Below, piece by piece: positions 32,950-42,045 of a DNA stretch of 64,000 bases. The notes under the pieces are model-generated. The model did no database searches and was not told the DNA's origin. It was given only the letters and a program-made list of their open reading frames with translations. Source of the stretch: UBA1672 sp964352665 (GTDB lineage: Bacteria > Pseudomonadota > Alphaproteobacteria > Micavibrionales > Micavibrionaceae); contig CAYGSJ010000001.1 in NCBI GenBank assembly GCA_964352665.1, forward strand, positions 124,001 through 188,000. The letters are read 5' to 3'. Made by a program: the position numbers and the translations under genes. Each line of letters begins with the position of its first letter. Positions within the stretch are counted from its first letter, which is position 1.

Positions 32950-34791
32950 ATGAGTAAAAAAGATCCAGAACAGTTTAAAACCTACACAACGTCAGTAATG
33001 CGCGCTATGTCCCGCAAACCGGACCTTGATGTTACTTATTCGGAGGTTGAGCAAGCTACTGGTGAAATCAAAAACTTGCAGCGCCCCCGCATCCCTGCTC
33101 CTTCTCTCAATATGCCTGAAGAAACTAGAGCCCTGATACGTGGATGTGCCGACACCTATGCACTTAAACTAGCCCATCATGATATCAACCTACACCGCCA
33201 TAATGGACAGAGCAATTTACAGGCCCAAGCCGCTCTTGACGCTCTTGAACAAACGAGATGCGACACTTTAGGTATTTTAAACATGGACGGAGTGGCTTCA
33301 AACCTAGATGCAGTCCTTGAAGAAAAATCAAAGCGTCGAGGTTACGCTGATATAACAGATCGAGAAGACATTCCTTTGGCTGATGCCCTACATATTGTCG
33401 CACGTGCAGAAATGACAGGACGAGCCTCTACGCCACGCACTAGAAAAGTGGTTGAACTTTGGAAGCCATGGATTACTGAACGACTTAAAGATACAGATTT
33501 CCAGAATTTAAAAACAGCAATAAAAAACCAGTCAGAGTTTACAACGCTGGCGCAAAAACTTTTATCTGATTTGGGTTTGCAAGTAGACAGCGCTGGAGAT
33601 AACGACGGCACACACAACTCTGAGACTAATGAAGAAAATTCTCAAGATAACTCTGAAACAGAGGAATCTGCCAGTGATTCACAGCAAAAAGATGACCAGT
33701 TTTCTGGTGCTCCGGAAGATATGGAACAAGGTGGCGAGACCGAAGAGCCCTTCAATATGGATCTAGAAGATATTATTGATGACCTTGGGGCAGATGACGA
33801 TATGGTCATGCCGGAAGATATGCCTCCGCCCCCTGGCCGACCCAAAGAGTTCAGTGAATTTGTTTCTGGATTATATACGGTTTACACCACACAGTTTGAC
33901 GAAGAGGTAAAGGCAGAAGACCTTGCAGATAGTTTTGAACTAGATCGTTTACGCACTTTATTGGATCAACAACTATCAAATTATCACAACATCATTACAA
34001 AATTGGCAAATCGTCTGCAGCGTAAATTAATGGCAAAACAGCGCCGGTCATGGCAATTTGATTTGGAAGAAGGCATCCTTGATGGCGCTCGCCTTGCCCG
34101 TGTGATTGCAAATCCTGATGTCCCCTTGACTTTTAAGGCCGAGAAAGAAATGCCGTTTAAGGATACGGTTGTATCCATTCTGATTGATAATTCCGGTTCC
34201 ATGCGTGGCCGCCCAATTGCTATCGCCGCCATGACAACAGACATCATTGCGCAAACACTAGAGCGTTGCGGGCTTAAAACAGAAATACTTGGGTTTACTA
34301 CCCGTGCCTGGAAAGGTGGTAAGTCGCGTGAAATGTGGCTGGAAAACGGACGCCCTGAACACCCCGGAAGGCTTAATGATATTCGCCATATTATTTATAA
34401 GGCTGCTAACGCCCCTATTAGACGTGCACGTAAAAATTTAGGTCTCATGCTCAAAGAAGGGCTACTTAAAGAAAACATAGACGGTGAGGCACTCGTCTGG
34501 GCTTACAACCGCATCTCCCGCAGACCGGAAGAGCGTAAAATCCTTCTGGTTATTTCAGATGGCGCTCCCGTCGATGATTCAACCTTGTCGGTAAACCCTT
34601 CCAACATCCTTGAAATGGATTTACGAGGTGTTATCAGATTTATTGAAGAACGCTCTCCTGTTGAGATAACCGCCATTGGTATTGGACATGATGTGACACG
34701 ATACTACAATAATGCTATTACAATTTCTGATGCGGATGATCTGGCCGAGGCACTTACCGGACAATTAACCGAACTTTTTGACGATCAATAA
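32950..34791 (+). CDS. cobT: Cobaltochelatase subunit CobT (VWA domain)
   Basis: Partner of CobS in the cobalt chelatase. The 613-residue protein has an N-terminal helical domain (about 1-200), a very acidic low-complexity linker (about 215-300) and a C-terminal CobT/VWA domain. The MIDAS metal site is visible as SILIDNSGSMRGRP (DxSxS), with later acidic loop VISDGAPVDDSTL. It is separated from cobS by the small lipoprotein gene on the other strand, whereas in related genomes they are often adjacent. The role in B12 synthesis depends on CobN, which is not seen here. Confidence 0.94.
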   Translation: MSKKDPEQFKTYTTSVMRAMSRKPDLDVTYSEVEQATGEIKNLQRPRIPAPSLNMPEETRALIRGCADTYALKLAHHDINLHRHNGQSNLQAQAALDALEQTRCDTLGILNMDGVASNLDAVLEEKSKRRGYADITDREDIPLADALHIVARAEMTGRASTPRTRKVVELWKPWITERLKDTDFQNLKTAIKNQSEFTTLAQKLLSDLGLQVDSAGDNDGTHNSETNEENSQDNSETEESASDSQQKDDQFSGAPEDMEQGGETEEPFNMDLEDIIDDLGADDDMVMPEDMPPPPGRPKEFSEFVSGLYTVYTTQFDEEVKAEDLADSFELDRLRTLLDQQLSNYHNIITKLANRLQRKLMAKQRRSWQFDLEEGILDGARLARVIANPDVPLTFKAEKEMPFKDTVVSILIDNSGSMRGRPIAIAAMTTDIIAQTLERCGLKTEILGFTTRAWKGGKSREMWLENGRPEHPGRLNDIRHIIYKAANAPIRRARKNLGLMLKEGLLKENIDGEALVWAYNRISRRPEERKILLVISDGAPVDDSTLSVNPSNILEMDLRGVIRFIEERSPVEITAIGIGHDVTRYYNNAITISDADDLAEALTGQLTELFDDQ

Positions 34792-34839
34792 AGGTGTTTG
34801 TCCTTGCGCCCCGTTCTTTCATACAGTAATTAAAACCTT

Positions 34840-36171
34840 ATGAGTGAAAAGAAAAACATATATAAGCCCCGCCCGATTAGTGGATTTACTGAATGGCTTC
34901 CAGAGATTCGAAAAGCTGAACAACTCTGGTTTGATCATATCCGGCGTGTTTTCGAGGCTTATGGCTTTTGCTCCATCGAAACCCCCAGTGTAGAAGAGCT
35001 AGATGCGATTAACGCCAAGGGTGGCGATGGAGAATCCGATGCGGATAAAGAAATTTATGTGATTGAGCGCCTGCACAAGGAAGAAGGCGATAAAGAAGCC
35101 CGCCTCGCCCTGCACTTTGATCAAACTGTGCCCCTTGCGCGCTATACGGCGCAGCACTTTAATGATCTGGTGTTTCCGTTCAAACGCTATCAAATGCAGC
35201 GTGTCTGGCGTGGTGAACGGCCACAGGCGGGTCGCTTCCGTGAATTCTATCAATGCGATATCGACGTTATTAATGTAGACAGCCTCCCCTTACACTTTGA
35301 TGCAGAAATTCCGGCCATCATTTGGGAAGTGCTCAGCTCCCTCCCCGGTATGGAAAACGAAAAAATCCAGATACGGGTGAGTAATAGGAAAATTCTTATT
35401 GGCTTGTTGAACGAAATTGATTGCGACCCGACCGAAGTACTTCGTGCTATCGATAAATTAGAAAAAGTCGGAGAAGATCAAACACGCTCCACACTGACAG
35501 ACGAATTGTCACTATCAAAAATGGATGCCGACTCAGTCCTTAGCTTGGCTAAATTCAAAGCAAACCCTAAGGATATTTATAAAATCTCTGAAACGATTAC
35601 AGATCAGGCATGTGGAGAAGGTATAAGCGAATTGATCTATGTCATGGAACAGCTATCCCACCTTCCAGAAAGTGCTGTGGTAGCAGACCTCTCCATCGTG
35701 CGCGGTCTCGACTATTACACAGGCACAGTATACGAAACCGTCTTTGTAGATGATCCGAATTACGGCTCCATCTGCTCTGGTGGGCGCTATGATGACCTTG
35801 CCGGCAATTACATTAACAAGCATTTACCCGGCGTAGGTATTTCTATTGGTTTTACCCGCCTGTTTGACCGTATCCGTAGTGAAGGCAAGCTTCCTGCTAC
35901 CGGCATATCCCCTGCGGATGTTCTTGTTATCCTGCCTGATGAAGATAAACGCACGCTGATGATGGAAACGGCGAACACGCTTCGTGCTAACGGATTAAAT
36001 GTTGAAACCTTTCACAGCGCCTCAAAACTTAAACGCCAAATGGCTTATGCAGAGAAAAAGGGAATTCCCTATGTATGGTTTCTTCCCTTTGAAGACGGAC
36101 AAAACCACGAAGTCAAAAACATGGAAACGGGCGAGCAAGTTGCAGCCTCTCCAGTAGATTGGAAAAAATAA
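34840..36171 (+). CDS. hisS: Histidyl-tRNA synthetase
   Basis: Class II aminoacyl-tRNA synthetase charging tRNA-His. The 443-residue protein has motif 1/2 regions (RYQMQRVWRGERPQAGRFRE), HisA motif LSIVRGLDYYTGTVYE and the motif 3 region GVGISIGFTRLFDRI, followed by the anticodon-binding domain (about 350-435). The start SGFTEWLPEIRKAEQLWFDH and the insertion around IYVIERLHKEEGDK resemble the actinobacterial/eukaryote-like HisRS type rather than the E. coli form. Its codons look more GC-rich than those of its neighbours, suggesting transfer. The stop overlaps the next ATG (TAATG). Confidence 0.93.
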   Translation: MSEKKNIYKPRPISGFTEWLPEIRKAEQLWFDHIRRVFEAYGFCSIETPSVEELDAINAKGGDGESDADKEIYVIERLHKEEGDKEARLALHFDQTVPLARYTAQHFNDLVFPFKRYQMQRVWRGERPQAGRFREFYQCDIDVINVDSLPLHFDAEIPAIIWEVLSSLPGMENEKIQIRVSNRKILIGLLNEIDCDPTEVLRAIDKLEKVGEDQTRSTLTDELSLSKMDADSVLSLAKFKANPKDIYKISETITDQACGEGISELIYVMEQLSHLPESAVVADLSIVRGLDYYTGTVYETVFVDDPNYGSICSGGRYDDLAGNYINKHLPGVGISIGFTRLFDRIRSEGKLPATGISPADVLVILPDEDKRTLMMETANTLRANGLNVETFHSASKLKRQMAYAEKKGIPYVWFLPFEDGQNHEVKNMETGEQVAASPVDWKK

Positions 36172-36761
36172 TGAGATATTTCATTGCACTGCTTATGTTG
36201 ACTTTCTTTTCTTCGCCTACACTGGCGCAGGAAAAAATGGACAGTCCTGAATACTCCCCCGATTACTGTCAGTTTACAGCCAACTTTCCTGAAGAGCCCT
36301 ATAGAACCCGTCAGTGCGAAGAAGGTAACAAGAATTCGTGTTATGATCTCATTTCATACACAAAAGTTTTTGAACTCTCGACCAGTATACGTGTCGAAAT
36401 TATCTGTAACCCCTCTACAGCAGAAATGTATAAGGAATTCACTGAGGAAGTCATGAAAACAACAGTCAAGGCCATGACCAAGGACAGTGTCATTGAAGCC
36501 TATGAAGTCAGCAGTCGTCAGGAAGATGGCTACCGTCAGGCAGGCTTGCTCGGTAAAGGGCGTAAAGGACTGGATGAAACAATTTATATTGCACAACTCT
36601 GGATTGCCGATAAATCAATTATGTCTGTGCAAGCAGAGTTAATTGGCGAACAATCCGAAGAATCCGATAAAACCTTTGCCGATGTTCTGCGCGGGATAGG
36701 CTACTCGGAGCTTATTAACCAAAATAAAGAAAATGTAGATGACTCTTCAGTTAGCGAATGA
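36171..36761 (+). CDS. Secreted protein of unknown function
   Basis: A 196-residue protein with a signal peptide (FIALLMLTFFSSPTLAQ, cleavage likely after ALA/LAQ). The mature part has four cysteines (DYCQF, RQCEEG, SCYD, IICNP), likely forming disulfides in the periplasm, and an acidic C-terminal tail. I recognise no named family. Its ATG overlaps the hisS stop by one base (TAATG), so translation is coupled to hisS. Its last 15 bases overlap convergent sufE. Confidence 0.8.
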   Translation: MRYFIALLMLTFFSSPTLAQEKMDSPEYSPDYCQFTANFPEEPYRTRQCEEGNKNSCYDLISYTKVFELSTSIRVEIICNPSTAEMYKEFTEEVMKTTVKAMTKDSVIEAYEVSSRQEDGYRQAGLLGKGRKGLDETIYIAQLWIADKSIMSVQAELIGEQSEESDKTFADVLRGIGYSELINQNKENVDDSSVSE

Positions 36762-37148
36762 CTTTATCTTTTCGACCATGGCATAAAAACCAGAGCGTCG
36801 ATTAACACTTAAGTGCTGGTCTAAGCCGATTGTTTTAAACATTGTGTCTATGTCCAATGTTTTGATTTCCTCTAAAGTTTTTCCCTGATAAGCAGAAAAA
36901 AGCAGCGCGACAAGCCCCCTTACAATATGGGCATCACTATCTGCTTTGAATGTAAAAACGCCGCCTTCAATGTTAGGGACCAACCAAACACGAGATGTGC
37001 AACCGCGCACCAGATTCTCTTCAGTCTTTAAAGACTGCTCCATATCCGGCAATTCTCTTCCCAGATCTATGATATAACGATACCGGTCCTCCCAATCATC
37101 AAAAAGGGAGAAATTTTCAACTACTTCTTCTATTGACTGCGGTGGCAT
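36747..37148 (-). CDS. sufE: SufE family sulfur-transfer protein
   Basis: A 133-residue SufE-type protein. The conserved active-site cysteine lies in NLVRGCTSRVWL (about residue 49). The other hallmarks are FSLFDDWEDRYRYIIDLGR near the start and VRGLVALLFSAYQGKT, where the hydrophobic pocket forms. SufE accepts persulfide sulfur from SufS and stimulates iron-sulfur cluster assembly. No other suf gene is in the window. It overlaps the end of the secreted protein gene on the opposite strand by 15 bases. Confidence 0.93.
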   Translation of the reverse strand: MPPQSIEEVVENFSLFDDWEDRYRYIIDLGRELPDMEQSLKTEENLVRGCTSRVWLVPNIEGGVFTFKADSDAHIVRGLVALLFSAYQGKTLEEIKTLDIDTMFKTIGLDQHLSVNRRSGFYAMVEKIKSFAN

Positions 37149-37331
37149 TTTATAAACCTTGTATTAACTGCCTCTTGTTATGATGTAGGCGTATAGTAAT
37201 AGCAACCCTGCACAAAAAAAAATAATTAATAACATTCAGTGCATAAAGGTAAACATAGGGGTTGCGCTAGGCCTCGCCAATTGGCAGATTGAGACTGTAG
37301 AGATTCATAAAGGGACAGAAAGCCTTATATC

Positions 37332-38660
37332 ATGAGTAAACCCGGTTCATCAGATTCTAAAAACACACTTTACTGCTCCTTCTGTGGAAAGAGCCAACAC
37401 GAAGTCCGCAAGTTAATTGCCGGACCTAACGTGTTTATTTGTAATGAGTGTGTTGAGCTTTGTATGGATATTATCCGCGAAGAAGACAAAACACAGATGG
37501 TGCGCTCCGGCGATGGTGTTCCTACTCCAAGCGAAATCAAGCAGGTTCTTGATGACTATGTTATAGGTCAGGAGCGTGCAAAACGAGTTCTATCTGTCGC
37601 CGTTCACAACCACTACAAGCGCCTGGAACATGGAACAGATAACCCTGAAGTAGAGCTAGCCAAATCTAATATTCTTCTTGTAGGCCCCACTGGTTGTGGT
37701 AAAACCCTACTGGCGCAAACTCTTGCACGCATTCTTGATGTCCCCTTCACCATGGCTGATGCCACAACCCTTACGGAAGCGGGATATGTTGGTGAAGATG
37801 TAGAGAATATTGTTCTAAAACTTTTACAGTCTTCTGATTACAATGTTGAGCGGGCCCAAAAAGGTATTGTTTACATTGATGAAATCGACAAAATATCTCG
37901 AAAATCTGATAATCCCTCGATTACTCGTGACGTTTCCGGTGAGGGCGTGCAACAGGCACTATTGAAACTTATGGAAGGCACGGTTGCTTCTGTTCCTCCA
38001 CAAGGTGGGAGAAAACACCCTCAGCAAGAATTTTTGCAAGTAGATACCTCAAATATACTTTTCATTTGTGGTGGTGCATTTGCGGGCCTTGATAAGGTCA
38101 TTGCTGAACGTGGAAAAGGAACAACAATCGGGTTTGGCGCGGAAGTAAAGGGACCAGATGAGCGTTCAATAGGCGAACTCTTTAAAGATCTTCAGCCTGA
38201 AGATCTCCATAAATACGGGCTAATACCTGAATTCATTGGACGTCTACCTGTTATTGCAACACTTGAAGATCTTGATGTAGATGCTTTGGTTACAATCCTT
38301 ACCGAACCAAAGAATGCATTGATCAAGCAGTACCAAAAATTATTCGAGATGGAAGACGCAAAGCTTACCTTCTCCGATGACGCTTTGACGGCAATTGCTA
38401 AAAAGGCAATTGAACGCAAGTCAGGTGCACGCGGTTTACGCTCTATTATCGAAGGACTTCTTTTAGACTCCATGTTTGATGTTCCAGATATGAGCGATAT
38501 TACAGAAGTCATAGTTGAAAAAGACACTGTTGAAGAAAATAAAGAGCCTACATACAAGAAATCTAAGACTAAAAAGAAAAAGAAAAGCCAGTCAGCAAGC
38601 CTGAAAGAGGCTGAAGATGAAGAAGATAAAGAAGCTGCCAAAGAGAAAGAAGCAAGCTAG
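37332..38660 (+). CDS. clpX: ATP-dependent protease ATPase subunit ClpX
   Basis: AAA+ unfoldase that feeds substrates to ClpP. The 442-residue protein has the N-terminal zinc-binding domain (CSFC ... CNEC, about residues 15-40), Walker A GPTGCGKTLLAQ (about 118-129), Walker B VYIDEIDK, the pore-loop GYVGEDVE, the IGF loop (GKGTTIGFGAEVK) that docks to ClpP, and sensor motifs. It has a Lys/Glu-rich tail of about 35 residues (KSKTKKKKKSQSASLKEAED) longer than usual. clpP is not in this window. Upstream is a 183-base spacer. Confidence 0.97.
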   Translation: MSKPGSSDSKNTLYCSFCGKSQHEVRKLIAGPNVFICNECVELCMDIIREEDKTQMVRSGDGVPTPSEIKQVLDDYVIGQERAKRVLSVAVHNHYKRLEHGTDNPEVELAKSNILLVGPTGCGKTLLAQTLARILDVPFTMADATTLTEAGYVGEDVENIVLKLLQSSDYNVERAQKGIVYIDEIDKISRKSDNPSITRDVSGEGVQQALLKLMEGTVASVPPQGGRKHPQQEFLQVDTSNILFICGGAFAGLDKVIAERGKGTTIGFGAEVKGPDERSIGELFKDLQPEDLHKYGLIPEFIGRLPVIATLEDLDVDALVTILTEPKNALIKQYQKLFEMEDAKLTFSDDALTAIAKKAIERKSGARGLRSIIEGLLLDSMFDVPDMSDITEVIVEKDTVEENKEPTYKKSKTKKKKKSQSASLKEAEDEEDKEAAKEKEAS

Positions 38661-38758
38661 AAATATTCTTTAGGTATAAGTCACTTTCCCTGCTACTATT
38701 TTCACGCTATTATAGGCTGTTTTTACGCTCATTTACAATTTAGGGAGAGAATTGTCCC

Positions 38759-39721
38759 ATGGCACAAGCAAATAAAATTATGCCCGAAACCGGCAAAAAA
38801 TATCGCCTGATTACTAGGAGTGATATGGATGGACTGGTATGCGGAATCCTTTTGAAAGAACTGGATATAATTGATGACGTTATGTTCGCACATCCTAAAG
38901 ATATGCAAGATGGCCTTATTGAGGTTGGGCCTGATGATATAACAACGAACCTACCCTATGCGGAAGATGCATATCTGGCATTTGACCACCATGCTAGCGA
39001 GGCATCACGCGTAGAAGGAGCTCCCGCTAATCATATTATAGATGTAAAGGCCCCTTCTGCAGCTCGCGTTGTTTATGAATATTTTGGTGCTGCTGCTGCC
39101 TTTCCGCGTGTTTCTGAGGATATGATGATTTCGGTTGATAAGGCTGACTCTGCTAACTTTTCAAAGGAAGAAATTTTGTCCCCCGATGGATGGGGCCTTC
39201 TTAGTTTTATCATGGATGCCAGGACAGGACTTGGACGTTTCCGGGATTTTAATATCTCAAATTATCAACTCATGATGAAATTGATTGATTTTTGCAGGGA
39301 CCACAATGATATAAGGGAAATACTTGCTCTTCCCGATGTGAAGGAGCGCGTAGACTTATACTTTGATCATCAGGTAAGATGCAGAGAGCAAATAGAGAGA
39401 TGCGCATCAGTTCATGGTAATCTTGTTATTCTTGATCTGCGCAAAGAAGAAACGATATGGGCTGGAAACCGCTTTGTTATCTATGCTCTTTTTCCGCAAT
39501 GCAATATTTCCATCCATATTTTGTGGGGAAAAAACAAGCAAAATACAGTTTTTGCTGTTGGAAAGTCTATCTTGGATCGCTCAAGCAAGACTGATGTCGG
39601 CAGTTTAATGCTTGAATATGGTGGCGGTGGTCATAATGCTGCAGGAACATGTCAAATAACAAATCTTCAAGCGGAAGAAGTGAAACAAGCACTTACAAAA
39701 CGTATCAATGCAGATGGCTAG
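38759..39721 (+). CDS. DHH-family phosphoesterase
   Basis: A 320-residue DHH/DHHA1 protein. Key features are the first metal motif RSDMDGLVCG, the second motif DHHASEASRV with the DHH signature (about residues 75-84), a third aspartate near DKADSAN and the C-terminal DHHA1 glycine loop GGGGHNAAGTCQ. Family members act on nanoRNA, cyclic dinucleotide products or polyphosphate; the exact substrate cannot be read from the sequence. GGGAGAG lies about 10 bases before the ATG. It precedes the LD-carboxypeptidase gene by 13 bases. Confidence 0.88.
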   Translation: MAQANKIMPETGKKYRLITRSDMDGLVCGILLKELDIIDDVMFAHPKDMQDGLIEVGPDDITTNLPYAEDAYLAFDHHASEASRVEGAPANHIIDVKAPSAARVVYEYFGAAAAFPRVSEDMMISVDKADSANFSKEEILSPDGWGLLSFIMDARTGLGRFRDFNISNYQLMMKLIDFCRDHNDIREILALPDVKERVDLYFDHQVRCREQIERCASVHGNLVILDLRKEETIWAGNRFVIYALFPQCNISIHILWGKNKQNTVFAVGKSILDRSSKTDVGSLMLEYGGGGHNAAGTCQITNLQAEEVKQALTKRINADG

Positions 39722-39734
39722 ATTTTAGATAAAA

Positions 39735-40646
39735 ATGAGCATTCCTCCCCCTGCCCTCAAAAAAGGCGATACAATCGGTGTCTTTGCGCCTTCCAGCGTT
39801 GTAAATAAACAAGATATTGAAAAATCAAAGGCTATTATTGAAAACGCGGGTTTTTCTGTGTTCATACATCCCCAAACCTATGAACAAAACAATCAATCTG
39901 CAGGTACACATCTTCAAAAATCACTCGCCTTTCAAGGGCTTTGGCAAAGAGGCGATATAAAAGCGATCTGGGCAGCTGGAGGAGGTAATCGCTGCATGCA
40001 CCTGATTGAAACTATTAACTTCAAAAAGCTCAGCAATAACCCAAAATTGCTAATTGGATTCAGTGATGTTACCGCGCTGCTGAATGCTGTTTATTCATAC
40101 ACAGAAATAATAACCGTCCATGGACCTGTATTTAAAAATCTCCATTCATATAAACAGATTGACCATCTTTTGAAACTATTGCAGGGAAAGAGTGTTGAAT
40201 ACCCCGTAAAAAAGGCCAATATCTATCGTGAAGGTATGGCCGAAGGAAAAATGGTTGGAGGAAATTTGAGCTTGTTTCACTATCTCCCCTCAGTTTTACC
40301 AAAAAAGCTTTATGAAGGCTCGATTTTGTTTCTTGAAGACTGTAATGAAGAAATAAGTCGCATTGACCGCATGTTTTTACATCTAAAACAATTGGGTGTT
40401 CTATCCGAGATTAAGGGCCTTGTTTTAGGTGAATTCTCGGACTTAAAAGACACGGGCACTCCATACGGCTTCACGATGAATGATATTATTGCCGAACATA
40501 CCGAAAATCTGAACATTCCAATTCTAAAAGATATGCCCTTTGGCCATGGTAAGAATTTGTACAGCTTTCCTATAGGGGCAAAAGCAAAGATCGATACGAA
40601 AAAAATGACTTTTAAAATTAAGGAAACAGCCGTTACTTCAAATTAA
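39735..40646 (+). CDS. LD-carboxypeptidase (S66 family)
   Basis: Serine peptidase of the LdcA/MccF type that trims the terminal D-Ala from murein tetrapeptides in peptidoglycan recycling. The 303-residue length is normal. The nucleophile Ser is in LLIGFSDVTALLNAV, and the Glu and His of the S66 triad fall in ILFLEDCNEE and DMPFGHGKNLYSFPIG. There is no signal peptide, consistent with a cytoplasmic recycling enzyme. Its end overlaps the convergent NTF2-like gene by 14 bases. Confidence 0.9.
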   Translation: MSIPPPALKKGDTIGVFAPSSVVNKQDIEKSKAIIENAGFSVFIHPQTYEQNNQSAGTHLQKSLAFQGLWQRGDIKAIWAAGGGNRCMHLIETINFKKLSNNPKLLIGFSDVTALLNAVYSYTEIITVHGPVFKNLHSYKQIDHLLKLLQGKSVEYPVKKANIYREGMAEGKMVGGNLSLFHYLPSVLPKKLYEGSILFLEDCNEEISRIDRMFLHLKQLGVLSEIKGLVLGEFSDLKDTGTPYGFTMNDIIAEHTENLNIPILKDMPFGHGKNLYSFPIGAKAKIDTKKMTFKIKETAVTSN

Positions 40647-41082
40647 GTAAACCCTTTTTATAGGCCTTGATATTAAAATGGCTATGCCCGGACCAAAATT
40701 CTGTATGCGAAAATACAAGCCCATCAGGACCAAAGCTTAATTCTGTCATTCCCTCCATAAGATGCTCTGTAGGCTGCTTATATGTCAAAGGCAAGCGTTT
40801 TTGCTCTTTATACCTGTAGGTCCAGAAAAAATAGGCTTTAGAGGCTCGCCGCCCCCACATAAAATCGCTCACGCTGTAGTTAGAACCAGGATAAAGTAAA
40901 AAACGCTGTGATAAGAGGTTTTGAGCACCAGAAACAGATCTGGCGCAACCATAAGGATCTTCGAAAGAAAAATTGGGGTTGCACAAGGCGTCCAGTAACG
41001 GCAAAGACCTAGGGGTTAAATGATGAAAAAATTCAACATAATCTTCCAGAGGTTTTTGTAAATGAAGATCGGGCTCAAACAT
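40633..41082 (-). CDS. NTF2-like (SnoaL-type) protein
   Basis: A 149-residue protein of the NTF2-like fold (nuclear transport factor 2/SnoaL/steroid isomerase superfamily). Clues are the early helices and FSFEDPYGCARSVSGAQNLL, the paired strands (SDFMWGRRASKAYFFWTYRY) and the closing strand pair with GMTELSFGPDGLVFSHTEFW. Members bind small hydrophobic molecules or are catalytic; the role here is unknown. The gene is single, with a direct repeat just upstream. Confidence 0.82.
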   Translation of the reverse strand: MFEPDLHLQKPLEDYVEFFHHLTPRSLPLLDALCNPNFSFEDPYGCARSVSGAQNLLSQRFLLYPGSNYSVSDFMWGRRASKAYFFWTYRYKEQKRLPLTYKQPTEHLMEGMTELSFGPDGLVFSHTEFWSGHSHFNIKAYKKGLLNLK

Positions 41083-41105
41083 AATGCGGTATTCTAAGCA
41101 ATTTA

Positions 41106-41131
41106 TTTAAAAGAATCACTTTAAAAGAATC
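41106..41131. repeat. Tandem direct repeat upstream of the NTF2-like gene
   Basis: TTTAAAAGAATC occurs at 41106-41117 and again at 41120-41131, a 14-base period, starting 24 bases before the NTF2-like start codon. It could be a regulator site or a simple local duplication. Confidence 0.35.
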
Positions 41132-41214
41132 TAGAAATCTATCTTCTAAAACACTGCAAAAGAACATAAAAAATAAAAAAATATGTAAAATTTATGTATT
41201 GCAGTCTAATTTAG

Positions 41215-41243
41215 TTGATAATTTCGCTATTTTTTGATAGTAT
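41215..41243 (+). promoter_or_regulatory. Promoter of carD
   Basis: -35 TTGATA (41215-41220), a 17-base spacer and -10 TAGTAT (41238-41243). It would leave an untranslated leader of about 125 bases before the carD ATG. Confidence 0.5.
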
Positions 41244-41376
41244 CCTGCCCACGTCAAGGGTTTTAACACGGTTCAAAACAACTGTGAGAAGTGTTCAAGG
41301 AAGACACGTTGCTTCCTGTAAATGCTTTTGACTTTGATGAAATATAAATTTTTTGGAACGAGAAGGTGACATAAAT

Positions 41377-41928
41377 ATGGCTGATAATGATAATTTCGAC
41401 TTCAAAGCAGGTGATAACGTAGTTTACCCCGCACATGGTGTAGGGCACGTTGAAGGCATAGAAACACAAACTATCGCCGGAATGGAAATTTCTTTATACG
41501 TTGTGAGCTTTGAGAAAGATCGTATGCGCCTCAAGATACCAGTTGCAAAGGCCAATGATTCAGGTTTGCGCAAACTTAGCACAAACAAGCGCCTTGATGA
41601 CGCGCTTGAGACACTAAAAGGACGTTCACGCGTTAGACGCACAATGTGGAGCCGTCGTGCACAGGAATATGCAACAAAGATTAATTCAGGCGACCCTGTC
41701 TCAATCGCAGAAGTTCTTCGTGACCTAAAGCGCAGTAACGATGATAGTGAACAATCCTATAGTGAACGCCAAATATACCAATCGGCTTTAGAGCGTTTAG
41801 CACGTGAAGTCGCGGCAGTGGATGATATTACCGAACTGAAAGCTACAGAGAAGCTTGAAGGTATCATGGGCAAATCTGCAAAGGCTGTTTCTAAAACAGA
41901 AGATGATAAGAAAAAAGAAGCCGCTTAG
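41377..41928 (+). CDS. carD: CarD family transcriptional regulator
   Basis: A 183-residue protein with an N-terminal CarD/TRCF RNA-polymerase interaction domain (GDNVVYPAHGVGHVEGIETQ, residues about 12-31) and an all-helical C-terminal domain (about 75-165) that contacts promoter DNA. It has a Lys-rich tail. CarD stabilises open complexes at rRNA and other promoters. The ATG at 41377 has GAAGGTG 8 bases upstream; a TTG 24 bases earlier is rejected. It is monocistronic, closed by a strong terminator. Confidence 0.94.
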   Translation: MADNDNFDFKAGDNVVYPAHGVGHVEGIETQTIAGMEISLYVVSFEKDRMRLKIPVAKANDSGLRKLSTNKRLDDALETLKGRSRVRRTMWSRRAQEYATKINSGDPVSIAEVLRDLKRSNDDSEQSYSERQIYQSALERLAREVAAVDDITELKATEKLEGIMGKSAKAVSKTEDDKKKEAA

Positions 41929-41949
41929 TCAGTATCTATAAATTTTTTG

Positions 41950-41991
41950 TCAGGCGCATAAGGTTTTACTTCCTATGCGCCTGATTTTTTT
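41950..41991 (+). terminator. Strong Rho-independent terminator after carD
   Basis: Perfect 11-base arms TCAGGCGCATA (41950-41960) and TATGCGCCTGA (41974-41984), then a run of seven T. Confidence 0.95.
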
Positions 41992-42045
41992 GTATATTTA
42001 ATTATCTTATGGGAATTTTTCTTCCCCCTCTCCTACCTGTTGATA

